Of a stretch of 64,000 bases of DNA, positions 46,901 through 56,888 are shown piece by piece. The notes beneath the pieces were generated by a model. It was not told the DNA's origin. It did not search any database and saw nothing but the letters and a program-made list of their open reading frames with translations. Position 1 is the stretch's first letter, and each line of letters begins with the position of its first letter. Location: assembly GCF_006381105.1 (NCBI RefSeq), contig NZ_VDET01000007.1, forward strand, positions 440,705 to 504,704, in the 5' to 3' direction. A program made the position numbers and the translations under genes. Origin of the DNA: Flavicella sediminum. GTDB taxonomy: Bacteria > Bacteroidota > Bacteroidia > Flavobacteriales > Flavobacteriaceae.

Positions 46901-49900
46901 AGTTGTAGTAACAGTTGGTGCTGTATGAACCTTACTTTTAACAGTAAAACTATAGGCTGCTTCGATGCAATCATCATTATTAATGGTTATTTTAGCTTCT
47001 TTTTCCCCGCCTGAGGCCGATTCAAATGTAAGTGTAAAAGTACTGTTTGCACCTGCTGCAATGCTGGCTGGTAAAGTAATACCACCTACAACAAAATCTG
47101 TAGCATTGGTACCACTACTAACAATACTATTTACGCTAAGTGGTGATGTACCTGTATTTTGAATGGTATAGGTTTTAATGATAGCTGTGTTTATCGTTGC
47201 GTTACCAAAATCTGTAGCATTGGTTGTGCTTGTTGTAGTGGCACCTGCAACTATAGCTGCTGAGTTACCTTGCAAGTTAATTGCTGCCCGAATTCCAAAT
47301 TGAATAAAACCAGCTGTTATAAGATCTTGCAAACCATCTTGATTAAAATCGCCAACAGTAATGGTTTGTGGATTGTTACCCACTGCTAACTCTGTACTTC
47401 CTGAAAAACCACCTAGTCCGTCACCTAAACGAACAGAAACGTTATTTGTAGTCCTATTCGCAGCTGCAATATCTTGGTTCCCATCTCCATTAAAATCGGC
47501 TATGGTTACATCCCAAGGACCTGTTCCAACAGTTACAGAAGTTGCTGCTGAAAAGGTTCCGTTTCCATTCCCTAAAACAATGGAAACTGTATTTTCAGTA
47601 TAATTTGAGCTTGCAAAATCTTGTCTATTATCATTATTAAAATCGCTAATAGCAATACCTACAGGATTTGTACCTACTGCTATATCTGTCTTCAACCCAA
47701 AGGTAGCATCTCCATTTCCTAAATTAATAGAAACTGTATTGTCATTAGGATTTGTTGTTGCCAAATCTTGATGAGCATCACCATTAAAATCGCCTATAAC
47801 CACATCTTTACTATTTAAACCAACAATAACGGGTGTACCAACCGTAAAGGCTCCTAAACCATCTCCTATGAGTATAGAAACAGAGCCTCCATTACCATAA
47901 TTTTGATTTGCTACGGCAATATCTTGTTTGCCATCTTCGTTAAAATCGCCTATGGAAATAGATTGTGGTCCAGTACCTACAGAAATACTTTGTTGTCCAT
48001 TGGTAAAAGTTCCATCTCCAATCCCTAAAAAAATGGCTACTTTACGAGTAGCATAATGTGTTGTTGCAACATCTTGATTACCATCTCCATTAAAATCTCC
48101 AATAGTAAGATCAGAAATACTTGTTCTTGTTGTTGTTGTGTTGATAGCTCCACCAAATCCGCCAACTCCGTTACCGAAGTTTACGGAGAACTGATCTGTA
48201 GCCGTACCACTGACGATATCTTGATATCCATCATTATTAATATCTCCAACAACGGGATCACCACCTATTGTTGAACCTGCAGCTGCATCTACCATAAAAT
48301 TACCTTGACTGCAATGGGCATTTCCTACCGTTAAAATAAAAGGAGGTCGTGTACCTACCGTTACGGAATAGGTACCAGCTGGATGTGCATTGGTAATATG
48401 TACCACACCCGTAACTTGATTTACAGAAAATTCACCCTTAAAATGGGTATCTGTATAAGCCATAATTCCTGTACTACCTGAAGGCGCTTCATATGGCGTA
48501 ACAACGCTACTACCACCTGCAAAAGGAATTGTTACATTTGGATATGGATTGGCTGTTGTAAAATTTAAACTTGTTGCATTAGATATTCCTGCAAAACTAT
48601 TTCCAGCGGTATCATCAATAGCCGTTGCTGCTATTTGAATTGCATATACATTTGCGCTTGACAAAGACAAAGTTGGATTGATGTATAATTTACCTTCCAA
48701 AATACCCAAAGCTCCTGAAGCTGGTGAACTTGTTGCAGTAGCTGTAGAACTATCAAACACTTCAAAATTTGCATTTCCTGTAACGTCTCTAAGGACAATA
48801 GTTCCAGTTCCTGCTACAATGTTTTCATCAAAACCGATAATAATAGCTGTGCTAATGGCTATTCCTGTCGAATTATCAGCTGGAGTAGCACTGGTAAATG
48901 TTGGATTTATATCATCTTTGGTTGAAAAATTAAACCTTGTTTCGTCAATAATTCCTGCAAAACTATTATTTGATATATCCCGAATTGCGGTAGTAGCTAT
49001 TTGTACTGCATATGCATTATTTATTGCCAATATATTTGTTGGGTTGATATAAAGTTTGTCGTTTAAAATACCCAAAGCTCCTGCAGACGGTGAACTTGTT
49101 GCGGTAGCAGTAGCGCTATCAAATACTTCAAAGTCTGAAGCAGCTGTAACATCTCGAAGAATAATAGTTCCTGATCCTGCAACAATGTTTTCATCAAAAT
49201 CCACTACAATAGTAGTAGCAGTTGCTATTTCTGTAGCGTTATCAATTGGAGTAGACCCAATACTATTAAATGTTGGAGGAATATTATCTGTTGTTCTAAA
49301 ATTGAATGTTGTTTCATCAGTAATTCCTGCAAAACTATTATTCGAAGTATCATCTATTGCTGTAGCCGCTATTTGTACTGCATATATAGTTCCCCCTACT
49401 GCCAAGCTATTTGTTGGATTGATATATAATTTATCATTTAAGATCCCCAAAGTTCCTGCAAGGGGTGAACTTGTTGCCGTGGCTGTTGCCATGTCAAATA
49501 CTTCAAAATTTGAAGCTGCTAATACATTTCTCAGAATGATACTACCTGTTCCTTTTTTAATGTTTTCATCAAAATCCACAATAATATTTGCTGTTGCTGC
49601 AACTTCTATTTCATTATCCTTCGGAATAGAACCAACACTCCTAAATAGTGGATCTAAATCGTCTGTTGTTGTAAAATTAAACGTTGTAGTGTTCGTGATT
49701 CCTGCAAAACTATTATTTGAAGTATCGTCAATTGCCGTAGCAGCTATTTTTACAGCGTATACATTCGTTGCTGAAAGTACATTTGTTGGGTTGATGTATA
49801 ATTTATCATTTAAGATACCCAAAGCTCCTGCAAGGGGTGAACTTGTTGCCGTGGCGGTACTTACATCAAATACTTGAAAGTTTTTAGCACCCGTAACATC

Positions 49901-50872
49901 TCTAAGAATAATAGTACCTGTTCCTTTTTTTATGTTTTCGTTAAAACCGATACTAATAGTAGCCGCGGTTGCGATTCCTGTCGCATTATCAATTGGTGTG
50001 GACCCTACATTATTAAAGGTTGGAGGAATATTATCTAGTGTTGAAAAAGTAGTAACGGCACTATAACCTACACCTGCTGAACTAATAGCATAAGCCTTAA
50101 ATGCGTATTTAGTATCAGACATCAAACCGGTCAGAGCGCTATTAAAAGAACCTATTCCTGAACCTTTCATTGCTTTTAAAACTCCTGTACCGGCAATCAA
50201 AGGATTTGAGTTTGTCGTTTTAATAGCATATACAAAGCCTCTTTCTGTTATCGCAGCGCCATAGTCTGCTTCGGCTTCCCCAAAAACACTTGCATCTGTA
50301 AAATCAATTAAGTAAGCACCTTGTGACTTTACTAAGGGTGCAGCTATAAGAGTAATATCTTTAAATTCAATATTATTTGTTGTATTGCTAAAACCATCTA
50401 AATCTACAGTTATAAGCATCTCCGTTACCCCTGTAACAGGACTAGATTCTCCAAAAATAGTTTTTGCAGTAGTATCTCCATCTAAAGCAGCTGCTGAAAG
50501 TGTCCAAGTAACATCTGGCAACGCACCTCTTTTAAAAACAATTTGGGTACCTGCTGCTAATACTCGAGCTGTCTCCCTATAATTCCTCCAAGTCATGTCG
50601 TAAAAAGTGAATGAGCTTGCATAAGTAGGGTTTGTTTTTATGGTAAATGTAAAAGCGTCTTCAGTTATCGCTGTTTGATAAAACACATGATCAACAAAAT
50701 CAAGGGTATTAGATATCAAAATTTCAGGTCCTGAAGGACTCATTCCAATGGATCTAAATCCACCGCTATTGCCACTTAGATGATTAAAACTATATTTAGT
50801 TTGACTATTTCCAATTCCAAAAGCGAGTACAACAAATAGTATAAAGAGTAATTTTGTTTTCATAGCGTTCAC
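43946..50872 (-). CDS. Giant T9SS-secreted multidomain surface protein
   Basis: A 2308-residue protein with a signal peptide (about 1-23). Rough order: an N-terminal beta domain (to 180); an Fn3-like domain; four SbsA/Big_5 Ig-like repeats (about 282-776, each opening with PxF and an STPxDNAT-like turn); and seven FG-GAP/VCBS repeats (about 867-1194, [11 protein letters not shown] type). Then come an ASH domain (about 1217-1314), Fn3, a CUB-like domain (about 1420-1534), further Fn3 and MAM-like parts, two sets of thrombospondin type 3 calcium repeats ([20 protein letters not shown]) and a T9SS sorting domain (about 2227-2308). Probably a surface adhesin or matrix-binding protein. Its ligand is unknown. 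Confidence 0.85.
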   Translation of the reverse strand: MNAMKTKLLFILFVVLAFGIGNSQTKYSFNHLSGNSGGFRSIGMSPSGPEILISNTLDFVDHVFYQTAITEDAFTFTIKTNPTYASSFTFYDMTWRNYRETARVLAAGTQIVFKRGALPDVTWTLSAAALDGDTTAKTIFGESSPVTGVTEMLITVDLDGFSNTTNNIEFKDITLIAAPLVKSQGAYLIDFTDASVFGEAEADYGAAITERGFVYAIKTTNSNPLIAGTGVLKAMKGSGIGSFNSALTGLMSDTKYAFKAYAISSAGVGYSAVTTFSTLDNIPPTFNNVGSTPIDNATGIATAATISIGFNENIKKGTGTIILRDVTGAKNFQVFDVSTATATSSPLAGALGILNDKLYINPTNVLSATNVYAVKIAATAIDDTSNNSFAGITNTTTFNFTTTDDLDPLFRSVGSIPKDNEIEVAATANIIVDFDENIKKGTGSIILRNVLAASNFEVFDMATATATSSPLAGTLGILNDKLYINPTNSLAVGGTIYAVQIAATAIDDTSNNSFAGITDETTFNFRTTDNIPPTFNSIGSTPIDNATEIATATTIVVDFDENIVAGSGTIILRDVTAASDFEVFDSATATATSSPSAGALGILNDKLYINPTNILAINNAYAVQIATTAIRDISNNSFAGIIDETRFNFSTKDDINPTFTSATPADNSTGIAISTAIIIGFDENIVAGTGTIVLRDVTGNANFEVFDSSTATATSSPASGALGILEGKLYINPTLSLSSANVYAIQIAATAIDDTAGNSFAGISNATSLNFTTANPYPNVTIPFAGGSSVVTPYEAPSGSTGIMAYTDTHFKGEFSVNQVTGVVHITNAHPAGTYSVTVGTRPPFILTVGNAHCSQGNFMVDAAAGSTIGGDPVVGDINNDGYQDIVSGTATDQFSVNFGNGVGGFGGAINTTTTRTSISDLTIGDFNGDGNQDVATTHYATRKVAIFLGIGDGTFTNGQQSISVGTGPQSISIGDFNEDGKQDIAVANQNYGNGGSVSILIGDGLGAFTVGTPVIVGLNSKDVVIGDFNGDAHQDLATTNPNDNTVSINLGNGDATFGLKTDIAVGTNPVGIAISDFNNDNRQDFASSNYTENTVSIVLGNGNGTFSAATSVTVGTGPWDVTIADFNGDGNQDIAAANRTTNNVSVRLGDGLGGFSGSTELAVGNNPQTITVGDFNQDGLQDLITAGFIQFGIRAAINLQGNSAAIVAGATTTSTTNATDFGNATINTAIIKTYTIQNTGTSPLSVNSIVSSGTNATDFVVGGITLPASIAAGANSTFTLTFESASGGEKEAKITINNDDCIEAAYSFTVKSKVHTAPTVTTTAASSITRFSATLGGNVTDDGGLTVTERGFVYSTSDISPTIAEGATKEANGTGTGVFTASITGLIEGTKYHINTYAINALGISYGEPYGETSFFYTSVNLCGANFYDNGGPDNPYTYLSTFDEITVITPNNSGEAVELNFSVFDLKPDDIFKIYDGPDQNAPLIGTFKYISPGRVVSTHPEGALAVVFIQDGSDSHNKRGWEASVLCGLQPVTNVIIDNVLATSVVLSWDAETAVNNGYEWVIMPTGVKPDTTTAIATGTVATGVVTKTVSSLPDNSIYDVYMRTDFDGDGKGLWSTVKSFTTPCSPESLPYLEDFESGNKIDGCWIKSSYQEANIQSNCGTNLTNFLQISGSSHSVVTNVIDASGVNFLAVSFDISNGCNDISEDGELLGIDYWNGTAWQNLEDLNPIFIPQNWTTNKEYIITSGLSADFKLRFDRKGGNRSIDDLSIDNIKVEEVTCVKPVNVSVTNILETMATLSWDSSITAANGYEWVVMAEGDVPDATTAKTAGTVGTGVLATTLSGLPPGTKYNAYVRTNCSGSEKSDWSVVANFTTLFDTDNDGVLDVIDLDDDNDGILDALENDCVPITNWIIDARNTGSTASVSENSISVNGTTGRRTVESMYSTDLSTVGITADFKFNFTLDQATSKTVYIGVNQSGDNTSANFSDIDYAIFLSSTTVRITENNSLIGDFIGQQTAGAVYSIQKTGTVITYLKNDVVFYTSAIAASAADYYIDTYFKSDLGNPYTLSDISVCVMDNDKDGIINRLDLDSDNDGIPDNIEAQTTAGYIAPNADSPALYLTNNGVNSAYLGGVTPENTDGIVNPDYIDLDSDNDGFYDIAESGSELTDANTDGQTDGVVGVNGLDDTLEVSDNYADTNGIFDATQTDNFSSTGGKSNYRSQESVLSVNESLLSFLKVYALKQNLYIREVSDELLDVRIFDVLGKQVFTKEVSGSSSYSIVLPGLKTGVYFVKIMSSTVMKKTKIIVE
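48540..50030 (-). repeat. Four tandem coding repeats of about 365 bp
   Basis: Four copies of the Ig-like (Big_5) module lie head to tail inside the giant surface protein. They share long near-identical DNA stretches, for example around DENIxxGxGTIxLRDVT and the [14 protein letters not shown] segment. High DNA similarity suggests recent duplication or homogenisation, so copy number may vary and the assembly deserves checking here. Confidence 0.85.
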
Positions 50873-51369
50873 AGTTTTTAATGATTTTAAAGCTTTTCAA
50901 TTCTCTATTATTCTAAAACCCTGTTTTCTTAGATGTGAAATTTTATAAAACAAAAATGCTATCACTACAACAGTATTTATAGCTCGTTTCTCTAAAATTT
51001 CTATACAAAGTATTAAACCACAAAAAACACCTATTTACGCTACAGTAAGGGCCTTAATACCTTCAAATGTTTTCCATTTTTAAAAATGTAAAACATTTTT
51101 GTTTTTTTAATCAATAGTAAAAAGGTCAAAAACAAACACCTACATAACTTATTTTAAACCAATTAAGACTTATAACAAAAACAACAAACTCTGTTTTCAA
51201 TTCTTCTACCTAAAAAGAGTACAATGAGAATACGGATGACAGCAAGCATCTTTTAAAACACTTAAAAAGCTTCTTTTTTCAAAAAAAACAGGTCGGTTAT
51301 TGTAATAAGTTTGTATTCTTGGCTAGTTGATGAAGTACAAAAAAATACTTACCATTTTCCTAAGAAAAT
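50873..51369. other. Gene-free upstream region of the giant surface protein
   Basis: 497 AT-rich bases with no credible gene. The one notable structure is the long inverted repeat at 51065-51098. The AraC-family regulator gene ends at its left-hand neighbour's side, on the same strand, so control of the surface protein from this region is plausible. Confidence 0.5.
51065..51098. repeat. 34-bp inverted repeat
   Basis: AAATGTTTT (51065-51073) pairs with AAAACATTT (51090-51098), and the centre CATTTTT/AAAAATG is a perfect palindrome. One mismatched pair (51074/51089) interrupts the symmetry. It is followed by a T-rich run on the plus strand. It may be an operator upstream of the giant gene or a hairpin terminator; there is no plus-strand gene for it to terminate. 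Confidence 0.6.
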
Positions 51370-52575
51370 TTAAGAAAGTGATTTTAAATATTTACTAGGC
51401 GTGGTTCCTGTGGCTTTTTTAAAAGCTCTTATAAAGGTGTTTTGTGAAGCGAAACCACAATTTAAAGAAATGGTATGCAAGGTTATTTTATCTGTTACTC
51501 CTTGATCGAACAGAACTTTTGCATGTTCTACTCGTAAGTTATTACGCCAATCTATAAAAGATATTTTTTTGATCTCATTAAAAAAGTACGTTAAATGATG
51601 TGCTGGAATACCTGATTCCGTTGCAACTTGGACAAGCTTAAAATTAGCATTCAAAAATGCTTTTCTATCCTTAAAAATCCCTAATGCAATTTTAATGGTA
51701 TCTAAATATTCAGGAGTAAATAGCTGAAGTTCGTTTTTTGAATCAGACTCTTTTACAAGGGTAGATTTTTCTGATAAATCTTTCTCCTCTGCTATCGGCC
51801 CCAGTTTTAAATCCGCTGAAAATCCATACATAATTTGTGGAAAAAATAGAATAATCATATTCATTCCAACATAAACCAAAGAAGCAAAAAGCAAAGCTCC
51901 ACTAGTTCTATTTAAAAAAATAGATTTATCATCATAGATCCATAAATTCACCATTGCTATGGTAAAATTAATAGTAATAATCGTAATGATTGCTGCAAAA
52001 ACAATCAGCCAATTCTTAATTGTTTTATAAGGTTTTGAATAAACAATCGACTTGTTCTTCGGTTTTTTATAAAACCACAACAAATACCAAAGACTCACAG
52101 AATAGATATAGGTATTCAATACACTTAAAACTTGATCAATTTTATGAGGCAATAATATATTGGTACGAAATTGAGATAAATCCCAGTTTTCGCCAAGCGT
52201 ATTTTGGGCGATTATCAATTTATAATCCCAACTTGTAAAAAAATAAGGTATATACCCAATAAAAGAAATTACAAAAGGAGCAAAATGTAAATAATCCATT
52301 TTACTCAGCTTACTATTATCCCTCAAAATACTTCTCATATAGAAAAAAGCAAATGGACTCATCAAATAAAAGAAAGCATGTGTATTGGTGAAAAGTGCAA
52401 TTTTAGACAAAGATTCACCATAAAAAAAGTAAAAATTCTCTAATAAATACAAGCTTGCAAAAAACAAAAAACTTGCCAAATAACGATTGGCAACTAATCG
52501 ACCTCTACTAAAATATAAAAGAATTAGCGGTAAAAACAACCCCAGTAAACACGTATAAGCAATTGTAGAATTCAA
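51370..52575 (-). CDS. AraC-family regulator with N-terminal membrane domain
   Basis: A 401-residue protein. The first 250 residues or so contain about seven hydrophobic membrane segments (starting STIAYTCLLGLFLPLILLYF). The C-terminal 100 residues form an AraC double HTH (FLNANFKLVQVATESGIPAH, FNEIKKISFIDWRNNLRVEH, NCGFASQNTFIRAFKKATGT). Such membrane-bound AraC proteins are common in Bacteroidota and are assumed to sense envelope or extracellular signals. It lies upstream of the giant surface protein on the same strand, 497 bases away. Confidence 0.88.
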   Translation of the reverse strand: MNSTIAYTCLLGLFLPLILLYFSRGRLVANRYLASFLFFASLYLLENFYFFYGESLSKIALFTNTHAFFYLMSPFAFFYMRSILRDNSKLSKMDYLHFAPFVISFIGYIPYFFTSWDYKLIIAQNTLGENWDLSQFRTNILLPHKIDQVLSVLNTYIYSVSLWYLLWFYKKPKNKSIVYSKPYKTIKNWLIVFAAIITIITINFTIAMVNLWIYDDKSIFLNRTSGALLFASLVYVGMNMIILFFPQIMYGFSADLKLGPIAEEKDLSEKSTLVKESDSKNELQLFTPEYLDTIKIALGIFKDRKAFLNANFKLVQVATESGIPAHHLTYFFNEIKKISFIDWRNNLRVEHAKVLFDQGVTDKITLHTISLNCGFASQNTFIRAFKKATGTTPSKYLKSLS

Positions 52576-52801
52576 TGTATGAGATTTGTTTAGCAGCGAA
52601 AATAGTCTTATTTATTTCAAAAATTTACTAATTCTGATAATTATATTGTTATCAATACTTTATTAATTTGGAAGTTTTGGTAGAAAACATCCCAACAAAT
52701 CAGCAAAACTAAACTTCAATAGCTTAAACCTACAAACCAAAATAGAGCGCTACTTAAAATAGATCATGTCCTGTTTATTTCTACATACGAGTAGATTTAA
52801 G

Positions 52802-52906
52802 CTAGTCCTTTTTATTCATTTTATAAATCAAGTACGCAAAGCCTGCTGCAAAATGCAGTAGTATAATGGCGGCGACAACATAAAGGGTGGTGTTTGAATT
52901 ATTCAT
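52802..52906 (-). CDS. Small single-pass membrane protein, 34 residues
   Basis: From the ATG at 52906 the frame reads MNNSNTTLYVVAAIILLHFA, then AGFAYLIYKMNKKD and a stop. A short polar N-terminus, a 22-residue hydrophobic helix and a positively charged end make a convincing small membrane protein. It lies between the AraC regulator and a methyltransferase, on the same strand. The family is unknown; small proteins of this shape also occur as subunits of cytochrome oxidases or stress regulators. Confidence 0.55.
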   Translation of the reverse strand: MNNSNTTLYVVAAIILLHFAAGFAYLIYKMNKKD

Positions 52907-53000
52907 AAGGCAATAGTATGAATTTCTACACAAATTTTATGTAACCTAAGTTACAGCCATTTTTTTGGTGTTTTTGTTTTATCTAAAAAAGCTATTCTTT

Positions 53001-53675
53001 CTAAAAAACAGTATATAAATTTGTTGTGATCCTTCCTTTATTATTTTCTAATTCAACCGAGACTAATTCTCTTTTTTCTTTTACTTTAAAATAAAACGGA
53101 GCAGCTTGTAAATCGAGACCACTTTGTTTTTTTAAACGAATTCCCTGTCCTGAAATAATGCCTTTATTGGGAATAAATTCTCCTTTTGGAAGGTGTTCCG
53201 TAAGGATTACATATTGAAAATTTGCTAATTTTTTCACCACATTTTGTACTTCTGCATTGGACAAATGTTGCAATACTTGACGAACAATTGCACAATCGCC
53301 TTCAGGTAAATTTGCTACGGCTATATCCAAACAATGAAATTCTAAATTTTCTACTTCGAAATTTTCTTTGTTGTATTCAATAAGATTTGCGACAATATCT
53401 ACAGCCTTGTATTTTTGGGTATAGGGAACCAATTCTTTTCCTACATTAAAATCGCCACAACCCAAGTCGCAAACCACTAGTGGACTTTTAAACGATTTTA
53501 AAAATGCAATTACAGCCGCTTTGTAAGGAGCAACAATTTCCAATTCATGCGAACCTCCTCCTGAATAAAATTGAGTGTTACCACTTCCCCATAGTTTTAA
53601 TTCATATACCTGTTCCATAGCAGCTTTTGTAGGCCATGGTGTTTTTGCTTTTTTTACTTCGCTTTTTTTATTCAT
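53001..53675 (-). CDS. SAM-dependent methyltransferase, class I
   Basis: A 224-residue protein with the Rossmann SAM-binding motif VVCDLGCGDFNVGKEL (about residues 67-82), acidic motif II in YKAVDIVANLI and motif III-like FHCLDIA. IVRQVLQHLSNAEV follows. The N-terminal ELKLWGSGNTQFYSGGGSHE is characteristic of a conserved but functionally uncharacterised family. The small-molecule or protein substrate is unknown. No operon partner besides the 34-residue membrane protein. Confidence 0.8.
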   Translation of the reverse strand: MNKKSEVKKAKTPWPTKAAMEQVYELKLWGSGNTQFYSGGGSHELEIVAPYKAAVIAFLKSFKSPLVVCDLGCGDFNVGKELVPYTQKYKAVDIVANLIEYNKENFEVENLEFHCLDIAVANLPEGDCAIVRQVLQHLSNAEVQNVVKKLANFQYVILTEHLPKGEFIPNKGIISGQGIRLKKQSGLDLQAAPFYFKVKEKRELVSVELENNKGRITTNLYTVF

Positions 53676-53835
53676 GTTTTACAATATCTTCAATAACTCG
53701 TGCTAAGAGATGGCTAATTTCGGAAGATCAATGGAATTATACCGTATCCAAACTTCTTTTTCTTTTTGAAAAAAAACTGTGCTAAAAATAGTAGGCGTAC
53801 TAAAATCTATTGGACCATCGAAATTAGAGCAAAAC

Positions 53836-53865
53836 AAAAAACATCCATATTTCTATGGATGTTTT
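53836..53865 (-). terminator. Terminator of the PL6 lyase gene
   Basis: Stem AAAACATCCATA (53838-53849) with TATGGATGTTTT (53854-53865). On the minus strand it follows the lyase stop at 53888 and ends in a T-run. Confidence 0.88.
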
Positions 53866-53887
53866 GTCTAAAAAAAAGAAGAAGTTT

Positions 53888-56488
53888 TTAATTAGTTCCT
53901 ATTAAAACAAGTTTGGATTGTTGTGCATTGCCGCCATTAAGTTGAACGACATAAATTCCTTTTACCAAGTTCGCCACATCTATAATAGCTTCTGATTTTG
54001 AATTCACAGCATTGCTTACAATTTTTCTCCCTTCCACACTATACAATGTAATTGTATTCACATTGCTAAGGTTTTCTAAATGCAGACTTGCATCTGAAGA
54101 GGAATAATAAATCAATGTTTTATTCAACTTAATATCATCAACTGACAAGTCGCTATTCTTTTTATAAAACTCAATTTCTTTAATGGTGTTCCAATTACTT
54201 GGTCTGGCTGGTTGACCGTAACCAATAACTTTAACATATTTAACACCAACTATTACTTCAGAAAGCAGGTAACTTTCAAATTCTCCTTTAGAATTACTGA
54301 CCAAATTTCCTGATCCATTTAACTGATCGGTAAAGGCTTTTACAAAATCTCCAGAAGCTGTTCCCGTTGTAGAAACCCAAATTTGAAATTCATAGGTTTT
54401 TCCTTTCGTTGTTGCAAAATCAATTAAAGTCAAATCAAAAGCACCACCTAAATCGTATACAATTTCACCAGGAACTCCTTCCCCAGACCATTGGGTATTC
54501 GTATCCTTGTCCAAACTATGAATAGCCACATTGTTTTTTGTACTGGTTACCTCCTCATTAAAAACAGACGCTACACTTACCTGATCATTTTCAGATGCAT
54601 CATTAATTAATGTAAAATTAGACCTAACATCTGCCGCTTCTTGAGAAATTGTTAAGGTTTTTACAATATCGTCTCCGCCTGCAACTTCAGAAAAAGTAAC
54701 CGAACCTGTTCTGCTTGTAAAAGCACTATTCTTTGTAACTGATACGGATACGGTTCCATTCGCTGTTCCTGATGCTGGATTGATTGTAATCCAATCATCA
54801 TTAGATACGGCTGTCCAGCTTACATTGGCAGCAACCGCAACATCACTATTTCCTGCTGCCGCAGAAAAAGTAGGCAAACTTCCGATAGTTAAATAATTTC
54901 CTGGTTCTGGAATAACAATGATACACTCTCCATCGGTAATATTTGCTCCTGTATAATCCACAAAACAAGCACCAATTCCGTATCCAACATTAGCATCCGT
55001 TGTAGGTGCATAACTCCCCATGTTAGCGCCTTTACCAGCAGCTCCCGAAAAAGTAAATATTTCACCAATTGCTGTTGCTGTAATTCCTGTAGCTTCTGAA
55101 AACCCAGAATTTGTTACACCTAAATTCGTTCCTTTAAAACTATTATTTGTGTACGTTAATGCAGTTCCAAGTGAAGCGTATTCGCCAGAAATAACATCAG
55201 ATAGATTGGCATCACCACTTTCAAAATAAATTAAATTGTTGCTAATTGTTCCTTTTGGATCCGTTGATCCTTTATCGGTATTATAAAACAAAGGTGCATT
55301 GGTATTGATAATTGTATTATTAGAAACTTCAATGTTCTCTGTTTTTTGATAACCATTTGAAACATCTGTAGAAGTACATGCAACAGCAGCATTTGCTGAC
55401 CCACCAATAAAGGTAATTCCGTTATTCCACTTGGCTTGGTTGGTTACTGCTATACAATCTTGTATGTAATTATTTCTAATGGTGTGATCGCTGTCTGTAA
55501 TTCGAATTCCTCCCGTTCCATCAACATCTTCCCCTAAAAAATAATTTTGTTCTACCGTTGCATTCGATCCATGACGTAACACCAAAGAACCTCTACATCT
55601 TCTAAAGGTATTGTTATAGTAGGTATTGTTTTTACTTTTATTGGTAATGATTTCATTTTCTCCATCCGACTGCACAAAATAATTATTGCTAACCGTTGCT
55701 CCAGAATTGACCATTTGATACTCACTAGTACCAATACGAATAGTTTCACTATCGCCAGAATTACTTAAAGTAGGATCCATTTTTTCAAAATTATAGAAGT
55801 AGTTATTGCTGATAGTATGCCCCACCAATTCACAACTATTATTTATTTCTGGTTGTCCATCTGGTACATTTGGAAATGCATTGTAAGAATATTCTGCTAA
55901 CACAATGGCACCCGCACTTGTTTTGTTCATAAAGGAACAATTAATTACGGTATTATAAGTTCCATACAGTACGATCCATCTGTGTTTTGTAATGGCATTA
56001 TCGGCTAAATCTTCGGCCAATTCGCTAGGTTCTACCCCTAGCCCATCAATGACACAATTTTGAATGGTACTATGATCGGCATAGTCGTAGCCATTTCTAA
56101 ATTCAATAAAATTACTTGCCCCATAACCGCCTTTCCAATGAAAACCATCAACCACCAAATAATCTCCTGTTGCTATCACAGTTCCATCATCTTCAGATTC
56201 ACCTCCGATAGTTAATCTAGGCCCTCCTGTAAAAACAACACCTCCTGGTGTTTCTGCCCGAAAAGTAACTGGATTTTCAGCAGTTCCTGAACCTAAAAAT
56301 CGAATTCGTTCGTCTGTGGTATAAGTACCATTTTTTAAAATAATTTCATCTCCTGGTTGGTAAAATACGTTGCGTAAATCTTCCGGATCATCAATCTCAT
56401 AGGTTTTATTTTGTGCCGTCACATTAAAGGACACAAATAGCAGGCAAATTAAAAAAGATGCAATTTGAAATAAGTAATTTTTTTTCAT
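53888..56488 (-). CDS. Secreted PL6 (chondroitinase B/alginate lyase type) polysaccharide lyase
   Basis: I take the ATG at 56488, whose product opens with a good signal peptide (MKKNYLFQIASFLICLLF to TAQ). Of 866 residues, about 27-480 form the PL6 right-handed beta-helix (IILKNGTYTTDERIRF, SETIRIG). The likely catalytic pair is Lys284 (TNKSKNN) and Arg305 (LRHGSN), 21 residues apart as in chondroitinase B (Lys250/Arg271). A BACON-like domain (about 525-625), a discoidin-like region and a T9SS sorting domain follow. It probably cleaves alginate or a related uronate polymer outside the cell. The substrate is not proven. Confidence 0.88.
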   Translation of the reverse strand: MKKNYLFQIASFLICLLFVSFNVTAQNKTYEIDDPEDLRNVFYQPGDEIILKNGTYTTDERIRFLGSGTAENPVTFRAETPGGVVFTGGPRLTIGGESEDDGTVIATGDYLVVDGFHWKGGYGASNFIEFRNGYDYADHSTIQNCVIDGLGVEPSELAEDLADNAITKHRWIVLYGTYNTVINCSFMNKTSAGAIVLAEYSYNAFPNVPDGQPEINNSCELVGHTISNNYFYNFEKMDPTLSNSGDSETIRIGTSEYQMVNSGATVSNNYFVQSDGENEIITNKSKNNTYYNNTFRRCRGSLVLRHGSNATVEQNYFLGEDVDGTGGIRITDSDHTIRNNYIQDCIAVTNQAKWNNGITFIGGSANAAVACTSTDVSNGYQKTENIEVSNNTIINTNAPLFYNTDKGSTDPKGTISNNLIYFESGDANLSDVISGEYASLGTALTYTNNSFKGTNLGVTNSGFSEATGITATAIGEIFTFSGAAGKGANMGSYAPTTDANVGYGIGACFVDYTGANITDGECIIVIPEPGNYLTIGSLPTFSAAAGNSDVAVAANVSWTAVSNDDWITINPASGTANGTVSVSVTKNSAFTSRTGSVTFSEVAGGDDIVKTLTISQEAADVRSNFTLINDASENDQVSVASVFNEEVTSTKNNVAIHSLDKDTNTQWSGEGVPGEIVYDLGGAFDLTLIDFATTKGKTYEFQIWVSTTGTASGDFVKAFTDQLNGSGNLVSNSKGEFESYLLSEVIVGVKYVKVIGYGQPARPSNWNTIKEIEFYKKNSDLSVDDIKLNKTLIYYSSSDASLHLENLSNVNTITLYSVEGRKIVSNAVNSKSEAIIDVANLVKGIYVVQLNGGNAQQSKLVLIGTN

Positions 56489-56823
56489 TGGTTTATTTTT
56501 TTTGGTTACCCAATCTGGTTTACTAGATTGGAAAACCAAATATAGCAAAAAATATATTCCAAACAAATGTTAACGAAAAACATTTTACATTTTATGAACT
56601 ATTGATAATCAATACTCTTAAGCTGTAAAAAAACTCAGATTTATTCGTTACTTCGCTTAGTCTTTCCTATTGTTTCTAATTTTTACAAAATCCTTTTCAC
56701 CACTATTTTGGCATCAACAAATTAACACGTCCTACTCCCATTCTATTTGAACAATTTACTACTTGTCTAGGTAAAACTGAACATTTTAACCATATGTGGC
56801 AAGCTAAAAAACAATAGTATCCA

Positions 56824-56851
56824 TTGCTTGCAGTGCGCTTAACTAATTTTG
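56824..56851 (+). promoter_or_regulatory. Candidate promoter of the glycosidase gene
   Basis: TTG at 56824-56826 and TAATTTTG at 56844-56851, spaced by 17 bases, match the Bacteroidota promoter pattern TTTG/TAnnTTTG. The ATG follows 37 bases later. The rest of the 322-base region between the two divergent carbohydrate genes shows nothing recognisable. Confidence 0.5.
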
Positions 56852-56888
56852 CTTTGAGGATTCATCTCAATTTTAATTTATAATAATC

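Noticed and set aside
49056-49877. A long plus-strand reading frame opposite the Ig-like repeats of the surface protein.
   Set aside because: It is the mirror of four repeated coding modules; its repetition follows the sense gene, and the sense strand has clear domains and a signal peptide.
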